A DNA stretch of 64,000 nucleotides, taken from the NCBI GenBank assembly GCA_019914995.1, contig CM034144.1, forward strand, positions 5,673,489-5,737,488, written 5' to 3'. Shown in pieces: positions 48,310 through 60,867 of the stretch; the first letter of the stretch is position 1, and each line of letters begins with the position of its first letter. A program made the position numbers and the translations under genes. A model generated the notes under the pieces. It saw only the letters and a program-made list of their open reading frames with translations, was not told the DNA's origin and searched no databases. The DNA comes from Acanthochlamys bracteata (taxonomy: Eukaryota; Streptophyta; Magnoliopsida; Pandanales; Velloziaceae).

Positions 48310-51300
48310 ATGTCAGGTATGTTACTACTTTAGTGGTATAAAAAGGTGCAAGGCTAATGGCACGAAACCTTACATGCGCTGTTTTTCTGAATTTGTAGCT
48401 GGTAATTCCGATCTGATAGAGTTGGTTTTGACACATGATGAGAGGAGGGAGAGAAGGTCAGATGTTGAGAACTCTGAAGATGAGAGGAGGAGAACGAAGA
48501 TCGGGAACCTGAAGAAGAAGGCATTGAATGCCTCCACCAAGATTACTCATTCTTTGAAGAAGAGAGGAAAGAGGAGGATTGATTGCAGGGATCCTTCTAT
48601 CTCGATTGAGGATGTGAGGGATGCAGAGGAGGAACGGGCAGTTCATGCCTTCCGGCAAGAGCTCATTTCCAGGGAAGCACTGCCTGATAAATATGATGAC
48701 TACCATATGCTGCTTAGGTTGGTCTTTGATTGGTATTTAGATTTTGTGTCGTTTAATCACAATGATGGTAAGCTATTTTTCGTATTTCAATCAGTGTTTT
48801 CTAATTAGAAGAACTCTGTGCTTGTGTAATGAAGGTTCTTGAAAGCACGAAAGTTTGACTTTGAGAAAGCAAGTCATATGTGGCAGGAAATGCTTCGGTG
48901 GAGGAAAGAATTTGGAGCAGAAGCCATACTGGAGGTATTCGTGAAGTGTTTTTTTCCTTGTGAGAGAGAATAGTGGTTACTTGTTATTTTGATATGCCTA
49001 TATAGAGACAATCTTTTTCCTTAAATTGTGTGTGGCATTTCTTCAATGTTGGTCTTGTGCTGTGAGTACATTATGGCATCACTGAGGGATATCAATAGTC
49101 AGGACCTGAAATATTGTTTATAATGCATATCCCCTTTTTTAACTCAACTCTTGTGCAATGCAATGTGGTATGTACTAATATTATGAATTCACTTGTAGGA
49201 TTTTGAGTTTGAAGAACTTGAGGAAGTGCTGCAATATTATCCCCAAGGATACCATGGAGTTGACAAGGAGGGACGACCAGTTTACATTGAGAGGCTTGGG
49301 AAAGTAGAGCCTAATAAGCTTATGAACATTACCACTGTCGACCGTTACCTCAAATACCATGTCCAGGAATTTGAGAGGGCATTTCATGAGAAATTTCCTG
49401 CTTGTTCAATTGCTGCCAAAAGGCATATTGATTCCACAACAACAATATTGGACGTTCAGGGTGTGGTAAGTTGCCATATTTTCTTATGCAGTTTTTATTG
49501 AAATTGAATGGGTGAAAGGAAGAGTGTCATTAGGAATGCTCTAGATGTTCAGAAATTGAACCTCTTGACTATTTCTGATGCTCGTTAATAATTTTATTGC
49601 ATCTAGGGATTGAAAAATTTTAGTAGATCAGCAAGGGAGCTCTTGCTTGCAATGCAGAAAATTGATGGGGATTACTATCCTGAGGTATATAAGTTTCTCC
49701 AGAAATTGCATCTTCGTTTGTTTATGAAGTTATAGACTTTAGAACTAAGTGCATCTTTTACCTTTTGTAGACACTACATCAAATGTTTATTGTTAATGCT
49801 GGTCCTGGATTTAAGCTTCTCTGGGGCACTGTTAAAGGATTTCTTGATCCAAAAACCACTTCTAAGATACATGTAAGAATTTTCGAAATGTTTCTGTAGC
49901 TCTTCCTTATACAGTAGTTATTTACAATGATTGCTGTACGGTTTACTTTGCAGGTTCTTGGAAATAAATATCAGACAAGACTTTTAGAAGCAATTGACTC
50001 AAGGTTGGCACATTCACTTCTTACCATTTGCTAGTTGAATTTGGTTATGTAAAATATATTATCTGACAAAGATTATATTTCCATTTTCAGCCAACTGCCA
50101 GAATTTTTGGGGGGCTCATGCGCATGTTCCGAGGATGGTGGCTGCTTAAGATCCAACAAAGGACCTTGGAATGACCCAATCATCATGAAGGTGTTATTCT
50201 ATATAAATAGCACATCATTTTTATCCAGAGAAACATATGAACCTCATTCCTTAATTAAAGTTGCTCTTGTCTCTTTTGATAGCTTGCACGTACTCTTGAT
50301 GCAGCATTCGTAAGGCACATAAAACGAGTTTCAGATGGAGAACTGACAATTAGCACAACTAGATTACGTCCATTGAAGGTTAATTTTTATATCCACTTCA
50401 ATGTCTTGGTTTAGTGGCACATTAGTTGCTATTCGATAAGTGTAAATAGCATCTTCTACAATCTAGGGAAGGACCAGTGATACATCAACAGCTGAGTCAG
50501 GATCTGAGGCAGATGATCTTGGCTCTCCTGTTTTCTCGAGGAGCTCTGAATATACTCGTCTGGCTCCTGTTCATGAAGAAGTGAGTTTTTTTTTTCTTTT
50601 TTAGAAGTTTGATATCTATATGTTCCTTGCCTTTTCAGCGTGAAGTGCTCGAATATGTATGAGCCTTCCAAAGCATAGGATTTAATTGGTTATGCATGCA
50701 CACAATTGTTTTTTGCCATTTATCTAATGAAGCTGCTTTTGGAACTCCTTTCTTTGAAGTACTAGGATGGAGATTTTGCCAAAGATTATTTATTAATACC
50801 AAAAATATAAGAATTATATTGAGCTAAAGGACAACTTGTAGCTTTGTTTTATTTATTCTGCAGTTGGAATATTAATTTTCTCTTAGGATATGCTGGGATT
50901 CTTTCCGTACATGTAGAGGATCTGGGTATCATCTTAACTGGCTGGATACCTATCGCTTCAAAATAATGTTCAAAGGGTTGAGTTAATATTATCATCAAAA
51001 AAATCATGCAGGAGTGCATACTTTGAACATGTACGGAGTTAATATTATCCAAAGTATGCAGGAGTGCATACTTTGGATAAATTACATATCTCTTGCCCTG
51101 ACTTGTTCAAAATCTTTTAGCTTGAGGTTTGAATAATAACCAAGATTTTCGGAAGTGCATATGAGATTTATCCATCGGCACTAACTACTTCTTCGACAGG
51201 TCAGGGCAAGAGATTCTACAGTTTACCACAGTTGTGATGACCATTTTGTCGACAAAACTGTGGATTGTATTAGCAGAGGAGCAACTTCTGGACTGAAGGC

Positions 51301-52771
51301 ATCAATTCAACTGGGAGATCAGGGTTGTTCCTCTGCTAGTGTGAGGTCACGATCATTAGGTACGATCTGGAGGCTTTTCTATGCAGTAAAATACAGTTAG
51401 TTGATCTTTCTATTTTGACTTTTGAATCTTCGATGCTCTATATTAGAAATTTATCTTATATAATTTATAAAATCTAAGCTTACATACTCATAAATGATGG
51501 TGAATAATCACGTATTTAGCATTGTTCTCAGCATGATAAACATCATTTCTTCTTTCACTCAATTGAATATAGTTATACTCTTTTCTCTTGCAATTCTCTG
51601 GTGAGCCTCTATTGCAGTCATCATAGTGCGTCTCTCGACATTCTAGATGGCTGCAACCTTATATGAAACGAACAATTATGTTTGAACATGTGAGAATTTG
51701 AATGTAAAATAACTTCAGAAATTATTTGTTTCTGACTTCTTTTTGTAATTTTCTGTTATGTTTCTCAGGTAGTTTGGCTACAGACCAACGTTATGACTCA
51801 ACCAATGAACAGGATGTGGGCAAGTTCCGTTACATAGCAAGGGCATTATTTGGGCTGGTGGTCAAGGTGCTTTTGTTCTTGCGTATAGTAACTTGTAGAC
51901 AAGAGAGGAGGGTCGAGAGCATCCATCTGTCAGATATAACAGCAACTCCAAGAGACCATCCTTCTGTTGAAATTATTAAGATGGACAGTGTTGCCCCATG
52001 CTTGGATCGCCTCCAACGTCTAGAGATGATATTCAATGAACTGAGCAATAAACCTGCTGAAATTCCTTTGGAGAAAGAGCATATGCTTGTCCAATCATGG
52101 AATCGGATCAAGTCTGTTGAGTTTGACCTTGAGAAGACGAAAAAGGTGAGTGCAGTATTTCATGTTTCTATCAGGATAATGATATGATAATTAGTTGAAT
52201 TGTGCTTTCCTATATACTTATGTGTTTGCAGAAAACTTATTAATGAGTAGTTAGCACATTTAACCTGAAATTTGAATCACATAATATGATTTTTATATCT
52301 TTTCTAAATCATGTTTGACAATAGCACGTCTCTATCATGTACCTGTTCTATGTCCAGATGGTTACTCGACTAGCCCCAATATGAATTGTCTCTCTATTAG
52401 TAACTCACAGTCAAGCATAACTTATCCTAAGCTCTATTAGATGCTTTCCTGATTTTTCAAATGCGTGTTACATCCGTAATATTTGTAGATAATGTCCTTG
52501 TGTAATTGTTGATTAGGTTTTTATTCGAATCTGAAAACAGGTTTTGCAAGCCACGGTAATGAAACAGATGGAGATTGCAGAAAATTTGCAAGCTGTGCAG
52601 GAATCAGCTAGTAGGGTAAGTTACTTATAAGTGATGATATTCTGATAATTTGAAAGAGTGCATGCAATGCCATTTATTATGACTTCTTAAGAACTACTGT
52701 TTTAATCATGTATATCGCTAGGTTATAATTATGTTTTTTCCTTCATTTCACAGAAAAAGAAATTCTGCTAA
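48310..52771 (+). CDS. SFH: Sec14-like phosphatidylinositol transfer protein (SFH type, with nodulin-like C-terminus)
   Basis: Exchanges phosphatidylinositol and phosphatidylcholine and primes phosphoinositide synthesis; plant SFH proteins act in polarised membrane growth. Exons: 48310-48316, 48399-48717, 48835-48934, 49199-49465, 49607-49684, 49771-49872, 49954-50003, 50091-50190, 50283-50378, 50467-50580, 51200-51359, 51769-52145, 52541-52615, 52754-52771; phases agree, 620 residues. N-terminal [16 protein letters not shown] and [17 protein letters not shown] are SFH hallmarks. CRAL-TRIO-N is at about 78-135 ([20 protein letters not shown]). The Sec14 domain at about 145-320 includes [65 protein letters not shown] and [12 protein letters not shown] hydrophobic stretch ([16 protein letters not shown], about 485-500) and a Lys-rich C-terminal KKKFC follow. 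The first exon codes only Met-Ser; residues 3-15 differ from the common MSGPLDRF start, so the N-terminus is the least certain part. Confidence 0.93.
51045..51080. repeat. Perfect 16-bp inverted repeat with 4-base loop
   Basis: TTATCCAAAGTATGCA, loop GGAG, then TGCATACTTTGGATAA, inside intron 50581-51199 of the Sec14-like gene. A second partial copy of the hairpin head (ATGCAGGAGTGCATACTTTG) lies at about 51006-51025, about 48 bases upstream. Confidence 0.9.
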
Positions 52772-53731
52772 AAGCAAAAGATCTACATGGATGGTTGTCG
52801 GTGTGGTGGCTGATTCACTATTAACTTAAACCATACTTGCACATTTTGTGGCTTAACAGAGTTGACAACAATCACATGTTAACAGTAACCATGACCTGCA
52901 TGTGCAAATTAACCTAAGGTGAAATGGTGCCGAGGAGACAAAAGAAGCAGAAAGGAAAACATTCAACGTGAAGTCAACTCATCTTTGTAGAATTTTTTTG
53001 GTTTCTTCTTCTTGTTCTTTCTCTAATTTTGAGATTGGCCATGGACGGTGGCCTTTGTAATTAAAAAATGCCTTTGTTTGCTGGACTGGCCTTCTGTCTG
53101 AAGTGCTTGAGATATTTTACAATGTCACAGGCATTTACTTGTCTCGCACCTGGAGACATTTGGACTTTTTTACATTGTATATAATGTTGCATCCTGCTGT
53201 TTGAAGGTGCTTCAGTTAAATGTTTTGCAAGAGCTTTTCTCAATTCTAGTCAGTGTTGAGATATTTGTACTGGGCTTCATATGTTTCCATACTATGTTGT
53301 TGTGTACGTTGTAGTGGTTATGTTTTTCTTCTGTGTATGGGAAACAATAGATCTAATTCAAAGGCAACACCTATTCAGCATGAAAGCAAGCTATCAGATT
53401 GGCTATGAGCGAGTTTCAAATATCTGTAATTAAGTTTCGTAAAAATAAATAATAGAAAGTAGAATTTTTTGAAAAATAAAGTGAAAATGCAAATGGAGTT
53501 CAGTATTTGTGTTTCAATAGTTCTTAGAAGTGTGTTGAAAATTAAAATATATAATTGTATTGAAAAGTGTGCAAATAATAAAGTTAGAACTGAAGTTCGG
53601 TACGTAAGAGTGGAGTTTTGAGTTTTTTGTGTAATCAAAATATATGAACTGTTCTAAACTCAAAATCTAACAGAAGAAAATAAAGTTACGGACATTTGAA
53701 ATTGGAATTATGGGCGTTTGAAACACGCTCT
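52772..53731. other. 3' flank of the Sec14 gene, then a degenerate repeat
   Basis: 52772 to about 53380 should contain the Sec14 3' UTR. 53405-53735 matches the stretch at 43555-43760 in order: TTTCGTAAAAATAAA, AAAATATATAATTGTATT, GTACGTAAGAGTGGAGTTTT / GTATGTAAAAATAAAATTTT, GTAATCAAAATATATGAACT, TCTAACAGAAGAAAAT. That makes it a dispersed repeat (family D here) ending GGGCGTTTGAAACACGCTC. Confidence 0.55.
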
Positions 53732-54038
53732 ATGAAGAAAAAGAAGATGCGTTTGTTGTTGCTGCTGTTGCTGTTGCAGGTGTTTATGGTTTTGCCGGTA
53801 TTAGGTTTCTCTGGTCAATTCATTTAAGGTATTCTTCTTCGATTTAACAATACGGATTACTGGTTTCGTTTATAATAGCTGTAAGAATCTGTTCTTTAAT
53901 CTGTTCCAGTGAAATGAATGATCAGATTTTATTTGTAACAAAAATTAGAAATTTCTTCATCACACGATTTAATGTTTGCAGACGCTATGCTGCAGTAACA
54001 TTGTTCAGTTGGCCCAAGCCTGTTGCAGGACAAGAAAG
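53732..54038 (+). pseudogene. Broken copy of the first two exons of a LORELEI-like gene
   Basis: 53732-53828 reads as a Leu-rich signal peptide start (MKKKKMRLLLL, then GFSGQFI), but the codon matching Ala at the exon end of the intact gene is a TAA here. 53982-54038 aligns with exon 2 of the gene at 62523 (AG/ACGCTATGCTGCAG against AG/ATGGAGTGTTGCAG; GTTGCAGGACAAGAAAG against GTTGCAGACAAAGAAAA) and meets a second stop after five codons. Splice sites of both exons are kept (AAG/GTATTC, TTTGCAG, AAG/GTAACG). No later exons are visible. Likely a partial duplicate that no longer codes. Confidence 0.65.
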
Positions 54039-54545
54039 GTAACGATTGTTTAACTTATTTTATTCAAATTTATTTTAATTTTAATTTATTTTTAAATAAA
54101 ATAAATATAAATTTAATCTAAATTTTTTGATAAAAAATTTAGCTAGCGTTAAACTCAATTTATTTATAAATTTTGAGAGTAAAGTTTTTAGTTTTAAAAT
54201 TTAAATAGTGAAAGTGAAAAATTTTACGAGAAAATTGCTTTTGTTTTAAAAGTGAGTTTGAAATAATTTTTTTTTACTTCAAGTGAGTTTATATGATAGA
54301 TAAATATGACTTGAGAATAAAAGTATTGCGTGTGATACCTACATCAATCCAGAATTTTTCATAATTTTTTAAACCTTTTATTATATATAATAAGATATTT
54401 ACACATTGCCATGTTATGCGCATATTGAAGCATATTGGTTCATATTACATGTGTATGAAGCTTAAAGTTTAGTTATCATCGCATTGAATATCAAATTTAT
54501 AAGTAAAAAATATATCAATAAAATTTTAATTCAATCGAAATATTA

Positions 54546-54654
54546 ATATTTGGATTTGCTTGTAATGTTTTCATTCGTTGAGCTGTATCCTGTTGACTTT
54601 TGTTTTGTCTGTAGATTCATTCTTATATTTGTTTACTAGCAGTTAAAATTAATC
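54546..54654 (+). repeat. 109-bp copy of LORELEI-like intron 1 sequence
   Basis: Matches 62983-63091 with a single mismatch, from ATATTTGG to AAAATTAATC. In the intact gene the block lies in intron 1; here it lies about 500 bases after the exon-2-like piece. Confidence 0.93.
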
Positions 54655-55230
54655 ATCGGTGATAGGTTTGGCAATTTATTTGACTAGTACATTGTGCATA
54701 AATCTTGATGTAATTTGTTGAACAACCATGATGTAGTTTGAACTTCCAAATTTTTTCGAACTTTTTGTGAGATATGTTTAGGCAGCAATCTCATTAAGTA
54801 GTAGATTATAAAGATATATATGTTTAGCAGAAAATAAATTATTACAAAACAATTATTTTAAATAGTATTATAAAAAATAAATTATTTAATTTTTTATTAT
54901 TTTCTAAAAACTAAGCTAGAAATGTTTTGTACTTTTTTATAGCTATAAAGTAAATTTAAAGTGAGTCTTTAGTAGACAAATTAGTTATAAATGTGAAAGA
55001 GTTACAATATTAAATCAATAACTATTGACATAGAATTAGTTAGTAGAATTGAATCAAATATTAAATCGAAAGCATCCTGTTTAGGTCAACGGTTTCTAGA
55101 TTGATCTAATATTGACTCTTTGGGGTCAACTGCACCACTATCAATAGCACCGCCATAGAAGTGAATGCATCTGTTATTGCTGTTTCTATAGTGATCGGCA
55201 AACTAAACAAAACTTGCTTCAAACTGTTTC

Positions 55231-55689
55231 AAAGATCAACTTGGTCTTCGGCGTGCAGCGAAAACTATTATTGGGGATGAAGGACACCGTGGAGTTTCTG
55301 ATGGTGAACGGCAGAGAGTTTCTATAGGGATCGATATTGTTCATGACCCGAAAATTCAGTTCCTCGATGAGCTGACTTCAGGGCTTAATTCGATGAGCGT
55401 GTTCATAGTGGTGAAGGTGTTGCAGAGAATTGCACAGAACATAAGAATCATGGCATGTCCTTTTTTTCTTAGAGTTTGGGAAACCGATAACAGGAACTGG
55501 TCGTTTTTGATCTTATAAGAGAGCTCGAGCAGTCACCAGTAGGTACCAAATCTCTCGTCGAACACAATGAGTCATGACAGTCGATGAAGTTTCCTCGAAC
55601 AACTGCCCGACTTGAAGAATTCCTACTGCACTCTAAAAGACACAATCAATGCCAGCATATCAAGAGGCAAGCTTGCATCAGTTGGATTT
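55231..55689 (+). pseudogene. ABCG half-transporter fragment (nucleotide-binding domain and linker)
   Basis: The frame from 55234 reads [42 protein letters not shown] and [10 protein letters not shown], an unmistakable ABCG domain from just before the signature motif to past the Walker B. Further pieces continue in changed frames: [18 protein letters not shown] and LKDTINASISRGKLAS. Key residues are lost: the signature VSGGERRR reads VSDGERQR, the Walker B/D-loop DEPTSGLDS reads DELTSGLNS. No Walker A upstream and no membrane domain downstream. It resembles the intronless ABCG1/2/6/16 branch. Truncated on both sides and frameshifted, so certainly non-functional. Confidence 0.88.
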
Positions 55690-56090
55690 AAACAATGGAT
55701 TTCAATCGAAGTCACGGCTATAGAATCACATGTAGAGCAGTAGCTAGAGCAACTTAGCAGACTATAATCATAGGCGGAGTAGTAGCCGACCAGAGCAGCA
55801 ACGAAATTATAGCCGAAGCACCGGAGTAGAGTGCAAATAGTCAGAGCGAAAGCGATCGATGAAGAACAGAAATAAAAAAAGATCCACGGAGACGGGATGT
55901 GAATGTACAGTACGAACCGAAGAAGAAAAAGAATTTTATTTTTATTTTTTCACTCCAACTCGGGTTTATCTAGACGACGAGTTGAACGGATTGGCAGAAT
56001 TTTGAATTGATTTGTAACTTAGATTGGTTTGTGCTCTTGATCGACTGTTTACAGATCTACCAAAGCGATCTGGTACGAATTTGCCAACTA
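55690..56090. other. Unassigned spacer between ABCG fragment and copia element
   Basis: About 400 bases of mixed composition with AGCAG/GCAAC-type words and a purine-rich centre. I recognise no gene or repeat here. Confidence 0.4.
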
Positions 56091-56756
56091 TGTTAGATTT
56101 ATAGATCAAACACAGATAGACGCGCACAAAACTAAACACGTCAAGAATGTTGCATTTCAAGAGAATAATGAGATAAGATGAGAAGCAACAGACAATAGAC
56201 ACAAAAATTTACGTGAAAAACTCACTCCTATTAGATGGAGATGGGAAAAATGACGGCGGTAACGAAAAAAACAAAAACTTCACTAAGAAGTAAAGATTAC
56301 ATCTCACTCTTTTCAATGCTACTACAAACACAACTCATATTGGAGAGATTACAATGCTCTCTTTATAAGGCTACTATAAGGCTACTACGAAAAAGTAGCT
56401 CTTGTTAGACAATTGTTTCTTACAAGTGGGATTATTGATGGCTATCCTAAGAGCAACAGTGTATATGCTTTGGATGCTGCTTGTCATTATATATTTTTCA
56501 CTTTTCTTGAGCACCATATTTTTTACTGTTTAACCATATGGCACGTAAATTTAGGTATTATAAATGAGCACCATGAATGAGTACCATATCTTTGACTTTC
56601 ATTTAAACATTTTGGCACGTCAATTTATGTGTTATAAATGAGTACCATTTTTTTTACTTTTTTAGAGTATTTCACAATACTCTAAAGTAGTTTAAAAAAT
56701 AACTTTGCCAAAAAGAAAAGAGTAAGAAGAAAAGTCAAATTAATAATACGTCAACA
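56091..56756 (-). repeat. 3' LTR of the copia fossil
   Basis: 666 bases. Shares with the other LTR AATGAGATAAGAT, TTTATAAGGCTA, GAGCACCATATTTTTTA, GGCACRTAAATTTAGGT and AGTAAGAAGAAAA. Ends are TGTTGACG and ATCTAACA in element orientation. Confidence 0.85.
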
Positions 56757-59700
56757 TAGTGGAATGGCTTTTTACCACTCTTATAATCTTCAGTTTAAAT
56801 GCACTTATCTGCGTAGTTTTATTATCTCCTTACCCTTTTATTTTTATTGTTGTGACTAGGTCATACTTGGATTTTATCCATTCAAACTTGTCACCTGGAA
56901 GGGGCTTCGTCAATGCATTTGTTAGGTTCTCTTCAGTAGGGATTTTAAGTATATTCATGCTCTCACTATCCAACACTTCACGTATGAAGTGATACTGGAC
57001 ACCAATGTGTTTGGTTTTGGAGGATTCTTAGCGAGATGCAAGGCACTCTGAATATGGCAGAAAAGATGAAGAACTTCTTGTATGTGATCGAGCTCTGCCA
57101 GCAGTTTATGTATCCAATTTGCTTTTCTTGCAAGCGTGTGTCGCTACCATATACTCTACTTTAGTTGTGGACAACGCTACAACGGATTGAAGCTTCAAGC
57201 ACCAACTCACGGCTCCGTTCATAAGTATAAACACATATCCAATAGTGGAATGTCCTCTATCGAGAGCTCCAGCAAAATTTGCATTGATGTACCCTCTTAC
57301 AAGAGATTTAAATTCTTTGTAACACAGCGAAGCCTCCAAGGTCTCCTTCACGTATCGAAGAATCCTTTTCACGGCTTGCACTGAATCTACTGACTACTTC
57401 CACTACTTGAGCCAAGTTAGGTCTTGTAGATATCATGGTGAACATCAGACTTTCCACAGCGGATGCATATCGATAAGGTGATACTTTCATCCAAATTTCT
57501 TGCGTCCTCTTAGACGCTTCGACTTCATGGCTACACGGAATTGGACTACTCTGTCTTATCGTTCCCTTTTATTAGGAGTTTCAATAGAGCACAACTTAAG
57601 GTTAACAGATAGGTGAGTAGATATCGATTTACATCCCTCTATATTGAAGCGGCGGAGTACTTTCTCTAGATAACTTTTATGGATAACGAATCTTCCTGTT
57701 ACATCGGTCTCGGTGAAAACTCATCTCCAGGATCTTATTTGTCGGCCCAAGCTCTTTTGTATCTAAGTCTTCAACTCCTTAATACGGACTATGCTCATCC
57801 TGTTATGAGTGTGTCATCCACATATAACAGTAATATTATGTAGGAACCATCCTCAATTTTTTTATGGTATGCATAAGAACCTGAGTCCAACTTGTTGTAT
57901 AAAAGACTCTCGATATATGAGTCAATCTCTTATACCAGTATCTAGGCGCCTATTTAATACCATACGTAGATTTGTTTAACTGACAAACTATGTCCTTTTT
58001 GTTAGTCTGGATAAACCCTTCTAGTTAGTATATGATATTTCTTCAATGAGCTCTCCATGCAGAAAAACAGTTTTAACATCAAGTTGCTATAGCTCAATTT
58101 CGGATAAAGCACATAAAGGTAAGACTACTCTACTAGTTGTAAGGCGTACAATTAGAGGGAAGACTTATTCGAATTCAATATCTTATTTCTAAGCATAGCC
58201 CTTTACGACCATTCTAACATGATATCTTTCGACTTCATCATTGCTTCCGTGTTTGCGCTTACACACCCACTTACATAGTTACATCCAATGGCTTTATAAT
58301 CTTTCGGTAGTGGCACGAGCTCCCATATCTTGTTCTTGTAAAACGTCTCCATTTCTTCTTGTATAGTTGTCATCCAATGATCGGCTTCTGGTGTTGTCAT
58401 AGACTTTTGGAAAGTTGTAAGCTCTCCATCCTCTATTAATATACAGTATACAATGCTAGCATGAAACATATATTTTTCAAGATATTTCTATATCTCTCTA
58501 GAGCCTGCCTTTTCGAGTTGAACGTCGAACTCCTGGGTTTAAGGTTTCACCTGAAGCTTGTTCTTCCTCTCCTGATTCTGTCTTAGATACTGAATCGTCT
58601 TTATTCTTTTGCGCTTCTAGAGTTTGAATAGTAGTCTTTCTTGTGCCATCATTTTTATCATATGATGTACATTGGATTTAGTCTTCTGCAAAGACAACAT
58701 CACTACTGATGACAATCTTGTGAGCGATGGGATCCCACAGACAATACCCTATGATACCATCTACATACCAAGAAGATGCACTTCCTTGAGCGTGTATCTA
58801 ATTTTGATCTTTCATGGCTTGCGTACATCGCATATATTGGACAATCAAATATATGAATTCGAGAATAGTAAGCAAGCTTACTGTTCCACATTTTCATTGG
58901 CATCTTCATTGTATAGCTGTGGAAGGTGATATGTTGATTATGTAGTAAACGATATCTGCAGCTTCTGCCAAAAAAAGATTGGGTAAAACGGTTGTCTTTA
59001 ACATCACTCTCATTCTTTTAGTAAGAGTTTGATTCATCCACTTTGTAACTCCATTTTGCTGTGAAGTGTATGCTATTGTGGAGTGCTTCTTTATTCCTTC
59101 AGCTTCCAAGGAGCAAAATTCGCTGTCTGAGTATTCTCCTTCATTGTCCGACCGAAAACACTTGATTCGTCTAGTGGATTCAAGTTCTACTCGAGCCTTC
59201 ATTTTTTTGAATATTTCAAAGATATTTGATTTTTTCTTTATTGTGAACACCCAGCATTTTCTTGAGTAATCATCAATAAAAGTTATTAGATACCTTTCTC
59301 CTCGAGAGATGCTTTCGGGGCTTCCCATACGTTAGAGTGTTTCAAGTCCAAAATGCCTTTGGAGTATGAGAGAGATCTTCCGAACTTGCTCCGATGTTGC
59401 TTGCTGGTTATGCATTTTTCACAAAAATTCCCCTAGTACAAACACTATGCTAGTTGCTTCCCTTCTATTTCCAGCTATGGCAAGATTTCTTTCTTCAACC
59501 CCTTTAAGAGTTTCCGATTGAAGAGAATTTTGAGGCTTTTTTCGGACATATTACCTAGACGTAGGTACAACAGCTTTGAAGATTCCTCTTCTTCCTGTTT
59601 ACCACAAGATACTACTAGCATATCTCCGTTTGAGATAGTTTCTTCTAGCATTTTATAAAGATTAGTCCTAATTTTTTTCTGCTTGGAGTGTTGAAAGTGC

Positions 59701-60867
59701 TCCTTTAATGATCTACATAATTTCATTTTCAACATGAGCCTTGATCCCCAAATCGTCTAATTATCCTATCGAAAGAAGGTTGTTTGTGAGGCCTTTTACA
59801 TAGTGAACATTCTCAATGATGCGAATGGCTCAATTGAATGTCTCGATCTTTACAAATCCTATCCTGATGATCTTGCAAGGATGATTATTTTCCATGTAGT
59901 CTTTGCCTCCAGTGATTGGTGCATACTTGAAAAATCAGTTCAGAAAGTCGTGTGATGTAGCTCCAAAGTCCATTATCCAAACGTTTAATAGTTCTAACTT
60001 ACTCTCAATGGATGTCATTACTTCTCCAAACAACACATCACCCTCCTCATTGTTGTGTGCCATGTTTGCTTGAGCGTTAGGCTGCTCTACTTGTTTCTTC
60101 TTCTTATAGTCCCAATAATCGTCCTTTTTTAATGACCCATCTTATTGCAAAAAAAAATTTTCTTTTGTCCTTCGCTTTCTTTCTTTTACCCTTCCTATGA
60201 GTCTGTGACTCTCACTGAAGCTCTTCTTCATGGGTCTACCCTTTGTCGCAAGCGCTTCCACTCGTTGCAATGTAGACACATGCTCTTCTTTGTTTTCCGC
60301 CTAGCCTCTTCATCAAATAGTGCTGCTACAACTTCGTTGTAGACTAGACTTTGTAAAAGAGTCCCGCTTGTTAATTTGATGACAAGATAATCATAAGGAT
60401 CAGGAATACTTGAAAGAAGGAGTTGAGCCTTTTGATTTAGTGCTATATTCTCACCTAGCATCTATTTAAGAAAATAGCTAGTTGAAAAAGTATTTAAATG
60501 TTCAGCGACGGTACTTGTTTCTGACATCCGTAAAGCATATAGCTTTCTCTCTAAAAAAAGTATATTATGCTACGTATTATCTCGTATTGTTGGCATAATA
60601 TATCCAATACTTTTTTTGCACACTTCATTTCCAGCACACTGGCCAGGACTTCATCTCCAAGGCAGAATAAGATGCTTGCAAAAGCTTGCCCGTCTATCTT
60701 TTGCCACTTCTCGTCGGAAATGACATCAGGCCGATCTTCAATTGCTAGTAGACAATTTTTTTCGTCAAGATTGTTTTCATTAATTTTTCATAAAGGAAAA
60801 TTATTGCCGTTGAATTTCTCAATGTCCTACTTGGTTGTCATCATAAAAGTCTTGCTCTGATACCATT

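Noticed and set aside
59475-59735. Possible host gene in the copia region
   Set aside because: Its product fits the pre-integrase stretch of copia polyproteins and lies in the right order between GAG and integrase, so it belongs to the fossil.
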